Source of the DNA: Bosea beijingensis
Lineage (GTDB): Bacteria; Pseudomonadota; Alphaproteobacteria; Rhizobiales; Beijerinckiaceae
Length of the DNA: 64,000 bases
Assembly (NCBI RefSeq): GCF_030758975.1
Contig: NZ_CP132359.1
Location: 696,810-760,809, forward strand
Direction of reading: 5' to 3'
The notes below the pieces were generated by a model. That model was given only the letters and a program-made list of their open reading frames with translations, had not been told where the DNA came from and did not search any database. The translations under genes and the position numbers were made by a program. Position 1 is the first letter of the stretch. Each line of letters starts with the position of its first letter. Of the stretch, positions 1-9,595 are shown one piece after another.

Positions 1-431
1 GGAACGCCGTGATCGGCACCAACCTGAACTCGCTGTTCAACATGACCCGCCCGGTCTGGGAAGGCATGCGCGCCCGCAAGTTCGGCCGCGTGATCTGCAT
101 CTCCTCGATCAACGGCCAGAAGGGTCAGATGGGCCAGGTCAACTACTCCGCCGCCAAGGCCGGCGATATCGGCTTCGTCAAGGCGCTGGCCCAGGAAGGC
201 GCCCGCGCCGGCATCACCGTCAACGCGATCTGCCCCGGCTATATCGCCACCGAGATGGTGCGGGCGATCGACCCGGCCGTGATCGAGAAGTCGATCCTGC
301 CGCATATCCCGGTCGGCCGCCTCGGCGAGCCCGAGGAGATCGCCCGCGCCGTGGTGTTCCTGGCCAGCGACGATGCCGGCTTCATCACCGGCTCGACCCT
401 CTCCGCCAATGGCGGCCAGTACATGGCCTGA
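1..431 (+). CDS. phaB: Acetoacetyl-CoA reductase (short-chain dehydrogenase), 5' end outside window
   Basis: C-terminal part of a cytoplasmic NADPH-dependent short-chain dehydrogenase that reduces acetoacetyl-CoA to (R)-3-hydroxybutyryl-CoA for polyhydroxybutyrate synthesis. The frame is already open at base 3 (W-N-A-V-I-G-T-N-L), so the gene starts before the window. Visible SDR features are the catalytic Ser in 'CISSING', the active-site pair in 'NYSAAKAG' (Tyr-x-x-x-Lys), the 'NAICPGYIATEM' loop after the active site, and the C-terminal 'GSTLSANGGQYM' typical of PhaB/FabG enzymes. The 'INGQKGQMGQ' segment fits PhaB better than FabG, but the cofactor-binding N-terminus that would help is not in view. 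The stop is followed at once by an intrinsic terminator, so this is the last gene of its unit, probably after phaA. Confidence 0.85.
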   Translation, partial: NAVIGTNLNSLFNMTRPVWEGMRARKFGRVICISSINGQKGQMGQVNYSAAKAGDIGFVKALAQEGARAGITVNAICPGYIATEMVRAIDPAVIEKSILPHIPVGRLGEPEEIARAVVFLASDDAGFITGSTLSANGGQYMA

Positions 432-468
432 TCGGCCCCGTCGCCTGCCTCAGGCGACTGAAACAGAA

Positions 469-508
469 AGACCCCGGAATGGCCTGACGGCGATTCCGGG
501 GTCTTTTT
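469..508 (+). terminator. Intrinsic terminator after phaB
   Basis: A perfect 12-bp stem (agaccccggaat at 469-480, attccggggtct at 493-504) with a 12-base loop runs into a T tract (504-508). It lies 37 bases after the phaB stop and just before the convergent transporter gene's stop, so it may serve both strands. Confidence 0.85.
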
Positions 509-536
509 CGTTTGAGTGATGACGCGGCTTTGAGCC

Positions 537-1739
537 TCAGCTCTGTCGCCCGGCCTTCGGCAGCAGGAAGGTCAGCAGGCCCAGGGCCGGCAGCCAGGCG
601 CAGATCTTGAACACCTCGATGATGCCGATCTTGTCGGCGAGCAGGCCGATGCCGGCCGCAGCGACGCCGCCGAGCCCGAAGGACAGGCCGTAGAACAGCC
701 CGCCGACGAGGCCGACGCGGTGCGGCACGAGGTCGATCGCGTAGATCAGGATCGCCGAGAAGGCGCTCGCCATGATGAACGAGACGACGATGCTGAGCAC
801 GCCGGTCCAGAACAGGTCGGCATGGGGCAGCATCAGCGCGAAGGGCAGCGACCCCAGGATCGAGAGCCAGACCACCCGGTCGCGGCCGATCTTGTCGCCG
901 ATCATGCCGCCGACGATCACGCCGATCGCGCCGACGACGAGATAAAGGAACAGCATGATCTGCGAGAGCTGGATCTCGATGCCGAAGCGCTCGATCAGGT
1001 AGAAGGTGTAATAGGAGGTGAAGGCGGCCGTGTAGCCGTTCTTCGAGATCAGCAACATGACCAGCACCGCCATCGTCAGCAGCACGCGCCCGCGCGGCAG
1101 GCCGTGGCTCGCGCTTTCATCGGCATGGCTGGACGAGGATTTCTGCTCGCGCCGCATCGCCGAATAGCGCGAGCCGAGCCAGCCCATGACGAGCATGGCG
1201 ACCAGCACGACGCCGGAGAACCAGGACAGGCTCGCCTGCCCGCGCGGCATCACCACCGCCGCCGCCAGCAGCGGGCCGACCGAATAGCCGATATGGCCGC
1301 CGACCTGGAACACGCCCTGCGCGAGGCCCTGACGGCCGGCCGCGGCATGGCGCGCCATCCGCGTCGCTTCCGGATGGAACACCGCCGAGCCCAGCCCGAT
1401 CAGCCCCGCCGCGAGCAGGACCATGGCGTAGCTATGGGCGAAGGAGAGCATCAAGAGGCCCGCCAGCGTCGAGCACATGCCGGCGACCATCGCATAGGGC
1501 CACGGCTTGCGATCGGTGACGAAGCCGAGGATCGGCTGCAACAGCGACGAGGTCACCTGGAAGGCGAGCGTGATCAGGCCGATCTGCACGAAATCGAGCT
1601 GATAGTTCTCCTTGAACAGCGGATAGAGTGCCGGGATCATCGACTGGACGAGATCGTTCAGCAGATGCGCTACGCTGAGCGCTACCAGAACCGGCATCAG
1701 CGGACGGCGCGTGACGGATTGCAGCGGGATCGTGGTCAT
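537..1739 (-). CDS. fsr: MFS transporter, fosmidomycin-resistance (Fsr) type
   Basis: Inner-membrane major facilitator of about 400 residues, closest in pattern to Fsr exporters. Multiple hydrophobic spans alternate with short loops. The N-terminal 'ALSVAHLLNDLVQSMIPALY' stretch, the 'GFVTDRKPWPY' loop between helices 2 and 3, and 'VFHPEATRMAR' with 'GVFQVGGHIGYSVGPLL' are typical of the family. I start it at the ATG at 1739 (MTTIPLQ), because the 40 residues upstream in the same frame are not membrane-protein-like and reach back toward the divergent gene. The substrate in this organism is unknown; fosmidomycin is only the family's diagnostic compound. The C-terminus is convergent with the phaB terminator. 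Confidence 0.8.
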   Translation of the reverse strand: MTTIPLQSVTRRPLMPVLVALSVAHLLNDLVQSMIPALYPLFKENYQLDFVQIGLITLAFQVTSSLLQPILGFVTDRKPWPYAMVAGMCSTLAGLLMLSFAHSYAMVLLAAGLIGLGSAVFHPEATRMARHAAAGRQGLAQGVFQVGGHIGYSVGPLLAAAVVMPRGQASLSWFSGVVLVAMLVMGWLGSRYSAMRREQKSSSSHADESASHGLPRGRVLLTMAVLVMLLISKNGYTAAFTSYYTFYLIERFGIEIQLSQIMLFLYLVVGAIGVIVGGMIGDKIGRDRVVWLSILGSLPFALMLPHADLFWTGVLSIVVSFIMASAFSAILIYAIDLVPHRVGLVGGLFYGLSFGLGGVAAAGIGLLADKIGIIEVFKICAWLPALGLLTFLLPKAGRQS

Positions 1740-1908
1740 AAAGCAGGCAATGAGCCCGCTTTTGCCTGCGGTCAACGGGGCCGGGAGCATGACGCCCATG
1801 GCTGCAAGGCTGGGTTGCGGTGCAGCATCCAGTCGCCGGGCCCGGCGCCCCATCGGCAAGCCCAGTAAAACCTGCTATCGCCGCGCGGTCTTCTTGCCCG
1901 GCCCGCTC

Positions 1909-2772
1909 ATGACCGCCCGCACCGCGACCCTCATCGGCTTCTGCGCCATCCTGCTCTGGTCGACGCTCGCGCTGTTCACGGCGATGTCGGGCCGCGTCCC
2001 GCCGTTCCAGCTCGTCGCGATGACCTTCGTCATCGGCGGGCTGCTGATCCTGGCGATCACGGCGCTGCGCGGGCAGCTCTCGCGCATCCGCCCGACGCCA
2101 GCCTCCTTCGCACTGGGCCTTTATGGGCCGTTCGGCGACACCGCGCTCTATTACGCCGCAGTGAAGACGGCCCCGCCGGCCGAGGCGAACCTGATCCACT
2201 ATCTCTGGCCGCTGCTGATCGTGCTCTTTGCCGCCCTGCTGCCGGGCCGCGGCCTCAAGCCCCGCCACCTCTTCGGCGCGCTGATCGGTCTGGTGGCGAC
2301 CGGCCTCCTCGTCTCGGGCGGCCTCGGAAGCGGCGGCGGGCTGGCACTCGGCCATGTGCTGGCGGCGCTCGGCGCCTTCGTCTGGGCGAGCTATTCGGTG
2401 GCCTCGCGCCGCTTCGCCACCGTCCCCTCCGAGAGCCTCTGCGTGACCATGCTGGGTTGCGCGATCCCGGCGCTGGCCTGCCATCTCGCTTTCGAGTCCA
2501 CGCTCTGGTCGCTGACATCGGTCGAATGGGGTGGCGTTCTCGGTCTTGGCCTCGGCTCGATCGGGCTTGCCTTCGTCGTCTGGGATATCGGCATGAAGCA
2601 GGGCGACGTCGCCCTGCTCGGCGTCGCCTCCTATGCCGCACCGGTGCTGTCGACGCTGATCCTGGTGCTGTTCGGCTACGCACCTGCGAGCTGGCTGCTC
2701 GCAGCGTCCTGCGCGCTCATCGTGGTCGGGGCACTGGTGGCAAGCGGCGGCGGATTGCAATCCCGCAAATGA
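1909..2772 (+). CDS. yddG: EamA/DMT-family exporter, aromatic amino acid exporter YddG type
   Basis: Inner-membrane drug/metabolite transporter of 287 residues with about ten hydrophobic spans arranged as two EamA repeats. It begins 'MTARTATLIGFCAILLWSTL', the usual opening of YddG-like proteins, and carries 'LIHYLWPLLIVLFAALL' at the end of repeat one. The second repeat includes 'GSIGLAFVVWDIGMKQGD', also characteristic of YddG. The frame is open far upstream, but the ATG at 1909 is where family-like sequence begins, giving a 169-bp divergent intergenic space from fsr. Export of Phe/Tyr/Trp is the family role; the true substrate is not shown by the sequence. Confidence 0.75.
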   Translation: MTARTATLIGFCAILLWSTLALFTAMSGRVPPFQLVAMTFVIGGLLILAITALRGQLSRIRPTPASFALGLYGPFGDTALYYAAVKTAPPAEANLIHYLWPLLIVLFAALLPGRGLKPRHLFGALIGLVATGLLVSGGLGSGGGLALGHVLAALGAFVWASYSVASRRFATVPSESLCVTMLGCAIPALACHLAFESTLWSLTSVEWGGVLGLGLGSIGLAFVVWDIGMKQGDVALLGVASYAAPVLSTLILVLFGYAPASWLLAASCALIVVGALVASGGGLQSRK

Positions 2773-2803
2773 GATGCAGGCGCCTCTCGTCGAGGCACTC
2801 TAC

Positions 2804-5530
2804 TCAATTCCGTCGCAGCAGCCGCTCCAGATAGTCCAGCTCTTCGGTCGGCCTCAGGGGATCGCCGAGCCGCTTGCGCAGCTCTTCCAGGATGCGCCGC
2901 GCCCGCTGGGTCGCGCTCTCGTCGGCGCCGGGCACCTTGACCCGGCCATCGGCCCAGTCGCGCTGGCGCTGCGGCCGGCCGAGCGGGTCCTCGCTGCCGC
3001 GCTGCTGTGCCGAAGGCCGGCCCTGCTGGCGCCCGTCCGGCTCGCCATAGGCCTGCCCCTCGCCTTCGCCCTCGCCGGGCTGGCCCTGCATCTGCTGGGC
3101 GAGGTTCTGGCCGCCCTTGCGCAAGGCTTCGAGCGCGCGGCCCTGCGCATCGAGCGCGCCTTCGCCCTGCCCCTGCCCGAGCTGGCTCTCCGCATCGCGC
3201 ATCGCGTCCTCGGCCTCGTCGAGCTCGCCGTTCTGCGGCGCGCCCATGCCGCGCATCCGGCGCTGCAGGTCCTGCAGGCGCTCGCGCAGGGCTTGCTGGC
3301 GCTGCGACAGGCCCTGCCCCTGGCCGTTCTGGCCCTGCATGCCCTCGCCACCTTCGCCATCCTCGCCCTGCTCGCCGGGCTGTTGTCCCGGCTGCTGGCC
3401 ACGCTGTCCCTGTTGGCCGCGTTGCCCCTGCTGGCCTTGCTGACCCTGCTGCCGCTGGCCGGGCCGTGCCTGCTGCTGGCCGGGGCGCTGGCCGCGCTGG
3501 GTCTGGCCCTGCCCCTGCTGGCGGCGCTGCTCGTTCTGATAGGTCTCGTCGCGCAGGTTCTGCTGGTCGCGCGTCATCCGGTCGAGATCGCCGAGCGCCT
3601 GGTTCATCTCGCGCTGGCGCGGGTCCTGCTGGCCCGGGCGCGCCATCTGGAGATTGTTGAGCATCCGGTTGAGCTCTTCCATCAGGCGCTGCGCCTCGGC
3701 CATGTCGCCGCGCTTCGACAGCTCCTCGATGCGGTCGAGCATGTTCTGCAGGTCGCGCGGCGTCACCGTGCGGAAATTCTCAGGCAGGCGCGCCTGGTCG
3801 CGATCGCCGTTCTGCTGTTGCTGGCGCATCATCTGCTCGGCGAGCTGGCGCATGAAATTGTCCATGGCCCGGCGCATCTCGTCGGTGAGCTTCTTGATCT
3901 CCTCCTCGGAGGCGCCACGCTCCAGCGCCTGCTGCAGGTTCTCCTGCGCCTGCCGCAAAGCCCGCTCGGCATCGGACATGTCGCCGTGCTCGAGCTGGAG
4001 CGCCATCGCCCACATCAGCTCGGAGACCTCGCGCAAGTCGTCGTCGCCACCGGCCCGGCGCAGGCGCTCGGCCAGCATGCGCATGCCCAAATAGACGCCC
4101 GGTTCCTTCATGAAAAGGCCCGGCTCGATCATCAGCGCATCCATGGCGAGCTGCACCTTGGAGCGGTCTTCGACATCCATGACGAGCTTGCGGCGCTGCT
4201 CGACCAGTGCCTTGGCCAGCGGCTTGGTGAAGGTGCGCTGCGGCAGCACGACCTCCAGCGGCTCGCTGCGGCCCTCCTGCCCCGCTTCGTCCTTGGCGAT
4301 CAGCACCATCCTGACCTTGGCGCCCGCCCAGGGATGGGCAGAGAAATCGACCGTGCTCTTGTTCTCCTCCTCGCCCGAAGCGGAAGACGGCACGGCGAGA
4401 TTCTGCTTCGGTGGATCGACCAGCGAGCGCCCGCCCTTGGCCACGTCGGGCCGCGAGACATTCACCTCGATCGAGGCGATGCCGTAATCGTCCCTGGCCT
4501 TGTAGGTGATGCCCAAGCCACCCGATTGCGCGCCGGTCACCGGCTTCGGTGGGTCGGTGAAGGCGATACTGGGCGGCTGGTCAGGAACCGAGGTGATGGT
4601 GAGCGTGGTCCCGGGCGCGCCGCTGCCCGTGAGCTTCAGCGTGCCGTTGCCGGTGAGCGTGAAGCGCTTTTCCAGAACCGCCTGCTGCGGCCCGGTAGGC
4701 TGAGCAGGCTTGGCCTGGCCGTCCTTGGCTTCGCCCTCCTTCACCTCCGGCTTGATCAGATCGAGCCGGCCGGTCGTGGCGACGTCCATGTTGGTCTTGC
4801 CGGCGATACGCACGACGATGACCGATTTCTCGGGCGCGTTCAGATTAGGGCTCGCGAGCTTGGCGAAATCGATCAGGATCGGCGGCAGGCGCGTATAGGC
4901 CGGCGGATCGATCCAGGCGTCGATCCGGGTCGAAGCGGCGATCGCGGAACGCCCCTTCCAGTCGAAAGCCGCGGAAAGCCGCTGCGTGACCTCGGGGCCC
5001 GCGACGAAAAAGCCGGTGATGGCGGCGAGCAGCGGCACGGCGCGCAGCGCCCGCCGATCATGGCCCGCCATGCGCGGCTGCGGCGGCTGAACGCGCAGCG
5101 CCGCGACCTGCCGGCTCTGACGCTCGACATGCAGCTTCCACAGCGCCTGCGAGACCGGATCGGCCGAGCTGATTGCGAGATTGTCCTCAAGCGAGGAGGC
5201 CGGCCGGTGGCCATCGGCGACGGAACGGTCGAGCCGCGTCAGCGCATCGCGATGCGTCGGCAGGACGAAACGCGCGACATGCCAGAGGCTGGCGGCGAAG
5301 GCGGCAGCGAAGGCGAGCACGCCGATGATCCGCCCATACCAGGGCAGATGCGTCCACAGGCCGAACCAGGAGACCGCGAGGAAGGCGAGGACGACGCTAA
5401 GCGGCAGCCAAAGCCGCGGCCACAGCCGCTCCCAGCCGAGCGAAAGGCGCGACGCAACGGCGAGACGGCCGAGCCGCTGCCGGATGCCGTCGATCGTGTC
5501 GGGCGCCTTGCGGCGCTCTGCCTCGCTCAT
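2804..5530 (-). CDS. TIGR02302 family membrane protein (DUF4175-like)
   Basis: Long protein (about 908 residues) conserved in alphaproteobacteria, function unknown. Two N-terminal hydrophobic segments (around residues 40-60 and 65-85) are followed by a third near 165-180. Then come a beta-rich periplasmic-type domain with 'WIDPPAYTRLPP' and 'DDYGIASIEV' motifs, and a long charged helical region. The last third is very rich in Gln, Gly and Arg ('GQGQTQRGQRPGQQQARP' and similar), which makes the opposite strand look like a spurious Leu/Ala-rich ORF. I start at the ATG at 5530 (MSEAERRK) rather than eight residues upstream. It lies 145 bp downstream of lysA on the same strand. The usual alphaproteobacterial context next to lysA supports the identification. 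Confidence 0.8.
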   Translation of the reverse strand: MSEAERRKAPDTIDGIRQRLGRLAVASRLSLGWERLWPRLWLPLSVVLAFLAVSWFGLWTHLPWYGRIIGVLAFAAAFAASLWHVARFVLPTHRDALTRLDRSVADGHRPASSLEDNLAISSADPVSQALWKLHVERQSRQVAALRVQPPQPRMAGHDRRALRAVPLLAAITGFFVAGPEVTQRLSAAFDWKGRSAIAASTRIDAWIDPPAYTRLPPILIDFAKLASPNLNAPEKSVIVVRIAGKTNMDVATTGRLDLIKPEVKEGEAKDGQAKPAQPTGPQQAVLEKRFTLTGNGTLKLTGSGAPGTTLTITSVPDQPPSIAFTDPPKPVTGAQSGGLGITYKARDDYGIASIEVNVSRPDVAKGGRSLVDPPKQNLAVPSSASGEEENKSTVDFSAHPWAGAKVRMVLIAKDEAGQEGRSEPLEVVLPQRTFTKPLAKALVEQRRKLVMDVEDRSKVQLAMDALMIEPGLFMKEPGVYLGMRMLAERLRRAGGDDDLREVSELMWAMALQLEHGDMSDAERALRQAQENLQQALERGASEEEIKKLTDEMRRAMDNFMRQLAEQMMRQQQQNGDRDQARLPENFRTVTPRDLQNMLDRIEELSKRGDMAEAQRLMEELNRMLNNLQMARPGQQDPRQREMNQALGDLDRMTRDQQNLRDETYQNEQRRQQGQGQTQRGQRPGQQQARPGQRQQGQQGQQGQRGQQGQRGQQPGQQPGEQGEDGEGGEGMQGQNGQGQGLSQRQQALRERLQDLQRRMRGMGAPQNGELDEAEDAMRDAESQLGQGQGEGALDAQGRALEALRKGGQNLAQQMQGQPGEGEGEGQAYGEPDGRQQGRPSAQQRGSEDPLGRPQRQRDWADGRVKVPGADESATQRARRILEELRKRLGDPLRPTEELDYLERLLRRN

Positions 5531-5675
5531 GCCATCGCTCCGGGCAGCCCCCATTCCTGTCTGAACTTGCCTGACATGATCAGGCTAGCACGGGAATGTG
5601 GCATTGCCAGCGCGAAGAGGCGCCAACGCACAGCGCTCCGCCTTTCGTGAACGGAGCGGTGCGGGACTGAGCCGA

Positions 5676-6965
5676 TCAGGCGAACCAGCCGGGCAGCTTG
5701 TCCGTGCCGATGAGCTCCTCATAGCTCTGGCGCGGCCGCGTCACGGCATATTGGTCGCCCTTGACCATGACCTCGGCGACCAGCAGGCGCTGGTTATAGG
5801 TCGAGGACATCGAGGCACCGTAGGCGCCGGCCGTCATGAAGGCGACGAGGTCGTTCTGCCGGAGCTGCGGCAGCTTGCGCCCGGTCGTAAAGGTGTCGCC
5901 CGATTCGCAGATCGGCCCGACCACGTCATAGGCCAGCTCCGGCCCGCCGATCTCGGGCTCCGTCACCGGCCAGATCTCGTGATAGGCCTCGTACATCGCC
6001 GGGCGAACGAGATCGTTCATGGCGGCGTCGACGACGAGGAACTGCTTGGTCGGACGCGGATTGAGATGCAGCACCCGCGTCAGCAGGATGCCGGCATTGC
6101 CGACGATCAGGCGGCCGGGCTCGAAGCCGAGTTCGACATCGAGCCCCTTGGTCACCTTGGCGACCATCTGCGCATAGGCCTCGATCAGGCCGGGCCCATA
6201 ATCGAAGGTCTTCGGGATGTCGTAGGGAATGCCGAGCCCGCCGCCGAGATCGAGCCGGTCGACGCGGTGGCCCTCGCCTTTGAGGTCGCCGACCAGCGCA
6301 ACCATCTTGGTGTAAGCCGCCTCGAAGGCATCGATCTCGCCGATCTGGCTGCCGATATGCACGGCCAGGCCCATGATCCGCACGCCCGGCATGTTGGCCG
6401 CGCGGGAATAGAGCCGGCCGACCTCCTCGAAGGAGACGCCGAATTTGTTCTCGGAGGAGCCGGTCGTGATCTTGGCATGGCCGCCGGCGCCGATATCCGG
6501 ATTGACCCGGAAAACCGCCTCCTGCCGCTTGCCGAGCGACGCCGCGACCTTGGAGAGCAGGTCGAGCTCGCTCTCGCTCTCGATATTGACCTGATAGAGT
6601 CCGGCCTCGACGGCGAAGCGCAATTCCTGCTCGCTCTTGCCGACACCCGAGAACACGATCTTCTCAGGCGGAATGCCGGCGGCCAGCGCCTTGCGTACCT
6701 CGCCTTCCGAGACGGTGTCGATGCCGGCACCGAGCGCGCCCAGCGTCTTCAGCACGCCGAGGTTGCCGTTCGCCTTCATCGCGTAGAAGACATGGGCCTT
6801 GCCGGCCGGCGCGGTCGTCTTCATCGCCGCCTCGAACAGCTTGTAATGCCGCTCGATCGTCGCGCTCGAATAGACATAGACCGGCGTCCCGACCTCGGCC
6901 GCGATGCGCTGGAGATCGACGCCCTCGGCATGGAGCGAGCCGTCGCGATAAGCGAAATGATGCAT
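5676..6965 (-). CDS. lysA: Diaminopimelate decarboxylase
   Basis: Cytoplasmic PLP enzyme catalysing the last step of lysine synthesis, meso-diaminopimelate to L-lysine plus CO2. Length (429 residues) is normal for LysA. The PLP lysine is Lys64 in 'FYAMKANGN'. The 'KIVFSGVGKSEQEL' and 'NIESESELDLL' motifs of fold-type III decarboxylases follow, then 'HIGSQI', the glycine-rich phosphate-binding 'LDLGGGLGIPY', and 'GPICESGD' near the C-terminus with the catalytic Cys of the partner subunit. The lipoprotein gene (7056-7319) lies 90 bp upstream on the same strand, so the order lptM-like, lysA, TIGR02302 is a likely operon. Confidence 0.95.
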   Translation of the reverse strand: MHHFAYRDGSLHAEGVDLQRIAAEVGTPVYVYSSATIERHYKLFEAAMKTTAPAGKAHVFYAMKANGNLGVLKTLGALGAGIDTVSEGEVRKALAAGIPPEKIVFSGVGKSEQELRFAVEAGLYQVNIESESELDLLSKVAASLGKRQEAVFRVNPDIGAGGHAKITTGSSENKFGVSFEEVGRLYSRAANMPGVRIMGLAVHIGSQIGEIDAFEAAYTKMVALVGDLKGEGHRVDRLDLGGGLGIPYDIPKTFDYGPGLIEAYAQMVAKVTKGLDVELGFEPGRLIVGNAGILLTRVLHLNPRPTKQFLVVDAAMNDLVRPAMYEAYHEIWPVTEPEIGGPELAYDVVGPICESGDTFTTGRKLPQLRQNDLVAFMTAGAYGASMSSTYNQRLLVAEVMVKGDQYAVTRPRQSYEELIGTDKLPGWFA

Positions 6966-7055
6966 GGGATGAGCTCGCAGTCAGGCTAGGCGGTCGGCGT
7001 CCCGGGCGAAGCCCGAGCATGACGCGTGATAGAGATGTCGCGACGGCGCCGGCCG

Positions 7056-7319
7056 TCACATCAGCGGATCGAGCACGAAAGGCTTGTTCGGCACGGTGAT
7101 CGCCTTGTTGACCTTGGCCGGCTTCGCCAGCACGGAGCTCGAGCCCAGCGAAGCCGGATCGTTCTCCTTCGCGCCGATCTGGTCATCAGGCAGGTCGATG
7201 GCGCCGGTCGCGTTGGGCGGTGCCTCCAGCGGCCCCTTGCGCCCGCAGGCGCCGAGCGCAACGGCCAGCAAGCCGACGACCAGCAAGGTGCGGCCGAGTT
7301 TCAGGCGGGAATCAAGCAC
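7056..7319 (-). CDS. lptM: Small LptM/YifL-like lipoprotein
   Basis: 87-residue predicted outer-membrane lipoprotein. A basic N-terminus and a hydrophobic stretch (residues 10-22) end in the lipobox L-G-A-C, followed by 'GRKGPL', the signature of the LptM (YifL) family that assists oxidative maturation of the LPS translocon protein LptD. The remainder is short, polar and low in complexity, as expected. Its place immediately upstream of lysA is the common arrangement in proteobacteria. Confidence 0.8.
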   Translation of the reverse strand: MLDSRLKLGRTLLVVGLLAVALGACGRKGPLEAPPNATGAIDLPDDQIGAKENDPASLGSSSVLAKPAKVNKAITVPNKPFVLDPLM

Positions 7320-7401
7320 GAAAACGAACCCTCGGGGCGAAACGTGGCGGGACCTTAGCGGAGGATGCGGCGGAGCGCGAGCGCTTGTGACCGCCCTCCT
7401 C

Positions 7402-7443
7402 TGTCATTCCGGGGCGCGCCGCAGGCACGAACCCGGAATGACA
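7402..7443. repeat. REP-like palindrome, copy 1
   Basis: Imperfect palindrome with arms tgtcattccgggg and cccggaatgaca around a GC-rich centre, between the lipoprotein gene and the argH stop. The same arms recur at 19878-19921 and 25070-25199. Confidence 0.8.
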
Positions 7444-7477
7444 ACGGTGAGCTGCTACAAGCAGATATCGACAGACC

Positions 7478-8863
7478 TCAGCCTTTCGCGAGCTGCTTCA
7501 GCCAGCGCCTTGCCTGCTTGCGGACATTGGCCGGGGCCGTGCCGCCATAGCTGACACGGCTCTTCACCGACTGGTCGACGCCAAGCACGGCGAAGACGGC
7601 ATCGGTGATCTGCGGCTCGACGGCCTGCATCTCGGCGAGCGACAGCTTCTCCAGCCCGACCTTCTTCTCCGAAGCGATGCCGACGAGGCGGCCGGTGACG
7701 TGATGCGCGTCGCGGAACGGCATCTTGAGCACCCGCACCAGCCAGTCGGCGAGATCGGTCGCGGTGGCGTAGCCGAGGCCGGCGGCCTTCTTCATCACCT
7801 TGAGGTCGGGCTGCATGTCGCGGACCATGCCGGCAGTGGCCGCGAGGCAAAGCGACAGCGTCTGCAGCGCGTCGAACGTGCCTTCCTTGTCCTCCTGCAT
7901 GTCCTTGGAATAGGTCAGCGGCAGGCCCTTCATCATCGTCAGGAGCGCCTGGAGCGCACCAAAGACGCGGCCCGCCTTGCCGCGCACCAGTTCGGCCGCG
8001 TCGGGATTGCGCTTCTGCGGCATGATCGAGGAGCCCGTCGAGAAGGCGTCGGACAGCCTGACGAAGCCGAATTGCGGCGTCGACCACAGCACGATCTCCT
8101 CGGCGAAGCGCGAGAGATGCATCGCGCAGATGCTAGCCGCCGAGAGCGTCTCCAGCACGAAATCTCGGTCCGAGACCGAATCGAGCGAGTTCGCCGTCGG
8201 CCGGTCGAAGCCGAGCGCCTTCGCCGTCATGTGCCGGTCGATGGGGAACGAGGTGCCGGCGAGCGCGGCCGCGCCGAGCGGGCACTCGTTGAGTCGCACG
8301 CGGGCGTCGCGGATGCGGCTGCGGTCGCGGCCGAGCATCTCGACATAGGCGAGCAGGTGATGGCCGAACGTGACCGGCTGCGCCGACTGGAGATGGGTGA
8401 AGCCCGGCATCACCGCGCCGGCGTAAGCTTCGGCCTTTTCGGCCATGGCGAGCTGGAGATCGGCCATCTGGCCGTCGATCTCGTCGAGCGTGTCGCGCAC
8501 CCAGAGCCGCATGTCGGTCGCGACCTGGTCGTTGCGTGAGCGGGCGGTGTGCAGCCGCCCGGCGGCAAGGCCGATCTTGTCCTTGAGATTGGACTCGACG
8601 TTCATATGGACGTCTTCGAGCGCCCGCGAGAACGTAAAGGCGCCACTCTCGATCTCGCCCTCGACCTTCTTGAGGCCGGCGATGATCGTCGCGACATCCT
8701 CCTTGGTCAGGATGCCGGTCTCGGCCAGCATGGCCGCATGCGCCAGCGAGCCGCGGATATCCTGGCGCCAGAGCTTCTGGTCGAAATCGATGGAGGCATT
8801 GATCTCCTCCATGATGGCGTCGGGACCTGTGGCGAAACGCCCACCCCACATGCGATTGCTCAC
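7478..8863 (-). CDS. argH: Argininosuccinate lyase
   Basis: Cytoplasmic enzyme that splits argininosuccinate into arginine and fumarate, the last step of arginine synthesis. Normal length (461 residues). The fumarase/aspartase superfamily signature '[12 protein letters not shown]' sits at residues 277-288, with the catalytic serine in the flexible loop. '[16 protein letters not shown]' (105-120) and '[10 protein letters not shown]' (154-163, His157 as catalytic partner) are the other two conserved blocks. It is divergent from the TlpA-like gene with only 30 bases between start codons, a pairing common in alphaproteobacteria. Confidence 0.96.
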   Translation of the reverse strand: MSNRMWGGRFATGPDAIMEEINASIDFDQKLWRQDIRGSLAHAAMLAETGILTKEDVATIIAGLKKVEGEIESGAFTFSRALEDVHMNVESNLKDKIGLAAGRLHTARSRNDQVATDMRLWVRDTLDEIDGQMADLQLAMAEKAEAYAGAVMPGFTHLQSAQPVTFGHHLLAYVEMLGRDRSRIRDARVRLNECPLGAAALAGTSFPIDRHMTAKALGFDRPTANSLDSVSDRDFVLETLSAASICAMHLSRFAEEIVLWSTPQFGFVRLSDAFSTGSSIMPQKRNPDAAELVRGKAGRVFGALQALLTMMKGLPLTYSKDMQEDKEGTFDALQTLSLCLAATAGMVRDMQPDLKVMKKAAGLGYATATDLADWLVRVLKMPFRDAHHVTGRLVGIASEKKVGLEKLSLAEMQAVEPQITDAVFAVLGVDQSVKSRVSYGGTAPANVRKQARRWLKQLAKG

Positions 8864-8893
8864 GACGGTCTTTCCTGCTTTTGAGGACGCATA

Positions 8894-9520
8894 ATGACGT
8901 CTGGAAAAAAGATCGGACTGGCCCTCGGGGTCGTGGCGGCGCTCGGCCTCGCTGGCGTAGCCGCCTTCTACTCCGTCCGGGGCGATGCCGGCAACGGATC
9001 ATGCAGTGCCGCGAGCGCTTCCGTCGAGCGCATGAAACCACTGGTCAAGGGCGAGGTCGCGGCCGTCGAATTGCGTGCCCGCCCTCAGCCGGCGCCCGCA
9101 CTCGCCTTCACCGGGCCGGACGGCCAGCCGACGACGCTCGCCGCGCTCAAGGGCAAGACGCTGCTGGTCAATCTCTGGGCGACCTGGTGCGCGCCCTGCC
9201 TGCAGGAAATGCCCTCGCTCGACGCGCTCCAGAAGGAGACGGGCGGGCCTGATTTCGCAGTGGTCGCGGTCAATATCGATACCCGCAATCTCGACAAGCC
9301 GAAGACCTGGCTTGCCGACAACAAGGTCGCCGCCCTGCCCTACTATGGCGATCCGCAGGCCGCGACCTTCCAGGCCCTGCGCGCCGCCCACAAGGTCGAG
9401 GGCATGCCGGTCAGCATCATCGTCGACAAGGCCGGCTGCGAACTCGGCATCATCCAGGGCCCGGCCGATTGGGCCAGCGCCGATGCGAAGGCGCTGATGA
9501 GGGCCGCCATCGGCCGCTGA
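8894..9520 (+). CDS. tlpA: TlpA/DsbE-like thiol:disulfide oxidoreductase
   Basis: 208-residue membrane-anchored periplasmic thioredoxin-fold protein. A hydrophobic anchor at residues 8-25 is followed by a periplasmic domain with the redox motif W-C-A-P-C (Cys99, Cys102) in '[17 protein letters not shown]'. The fold's cis-proline appears in '[10 protein letters not shown]'. TlpA proteins keep periplasmic cysteines reduced and act in cytochrome oxidase copper-site assembly and cytochrome c maturation; which of these applies here cannot be read from sequence. The start is the ATG at 8894, divergent from argH. Confidence 0.85.
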   Translation: MTSGKKIGLALGVVAALGLAGVAAFYSVRGDAGNGSCSAASASVERMKPLVKGEVAAVELRARPQPAPALAFTGPDGQPTTLAALKGKTLLVNLWATWCAPCLQEMPSLDALQKETGGPDFAVVAVNIDTRNLDKPKTWLADNKVAALPYYGDPQAATFQALRAAHKVEGMPVSIIVDKAGCELGIIQGPADWASADAKALMRAAIGR

Positions 9521-9595
9521 TTGACGGCTTTGAACCTCGCAGGCTTATTGCGCGCCGGTGGGAGGCAGCATCCGTCGTCAGCGAGGTCTTCAATC

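Noticed and set aside
2774..5650. Very long plus-strand frame rich in Leu and Ala opposite the TIGR02302 gene
   Set aside because: It mirrors the Gln/Gly/Arg-rich repeats of the minus-strand gene; no ribosome site and low-complexity sequence.
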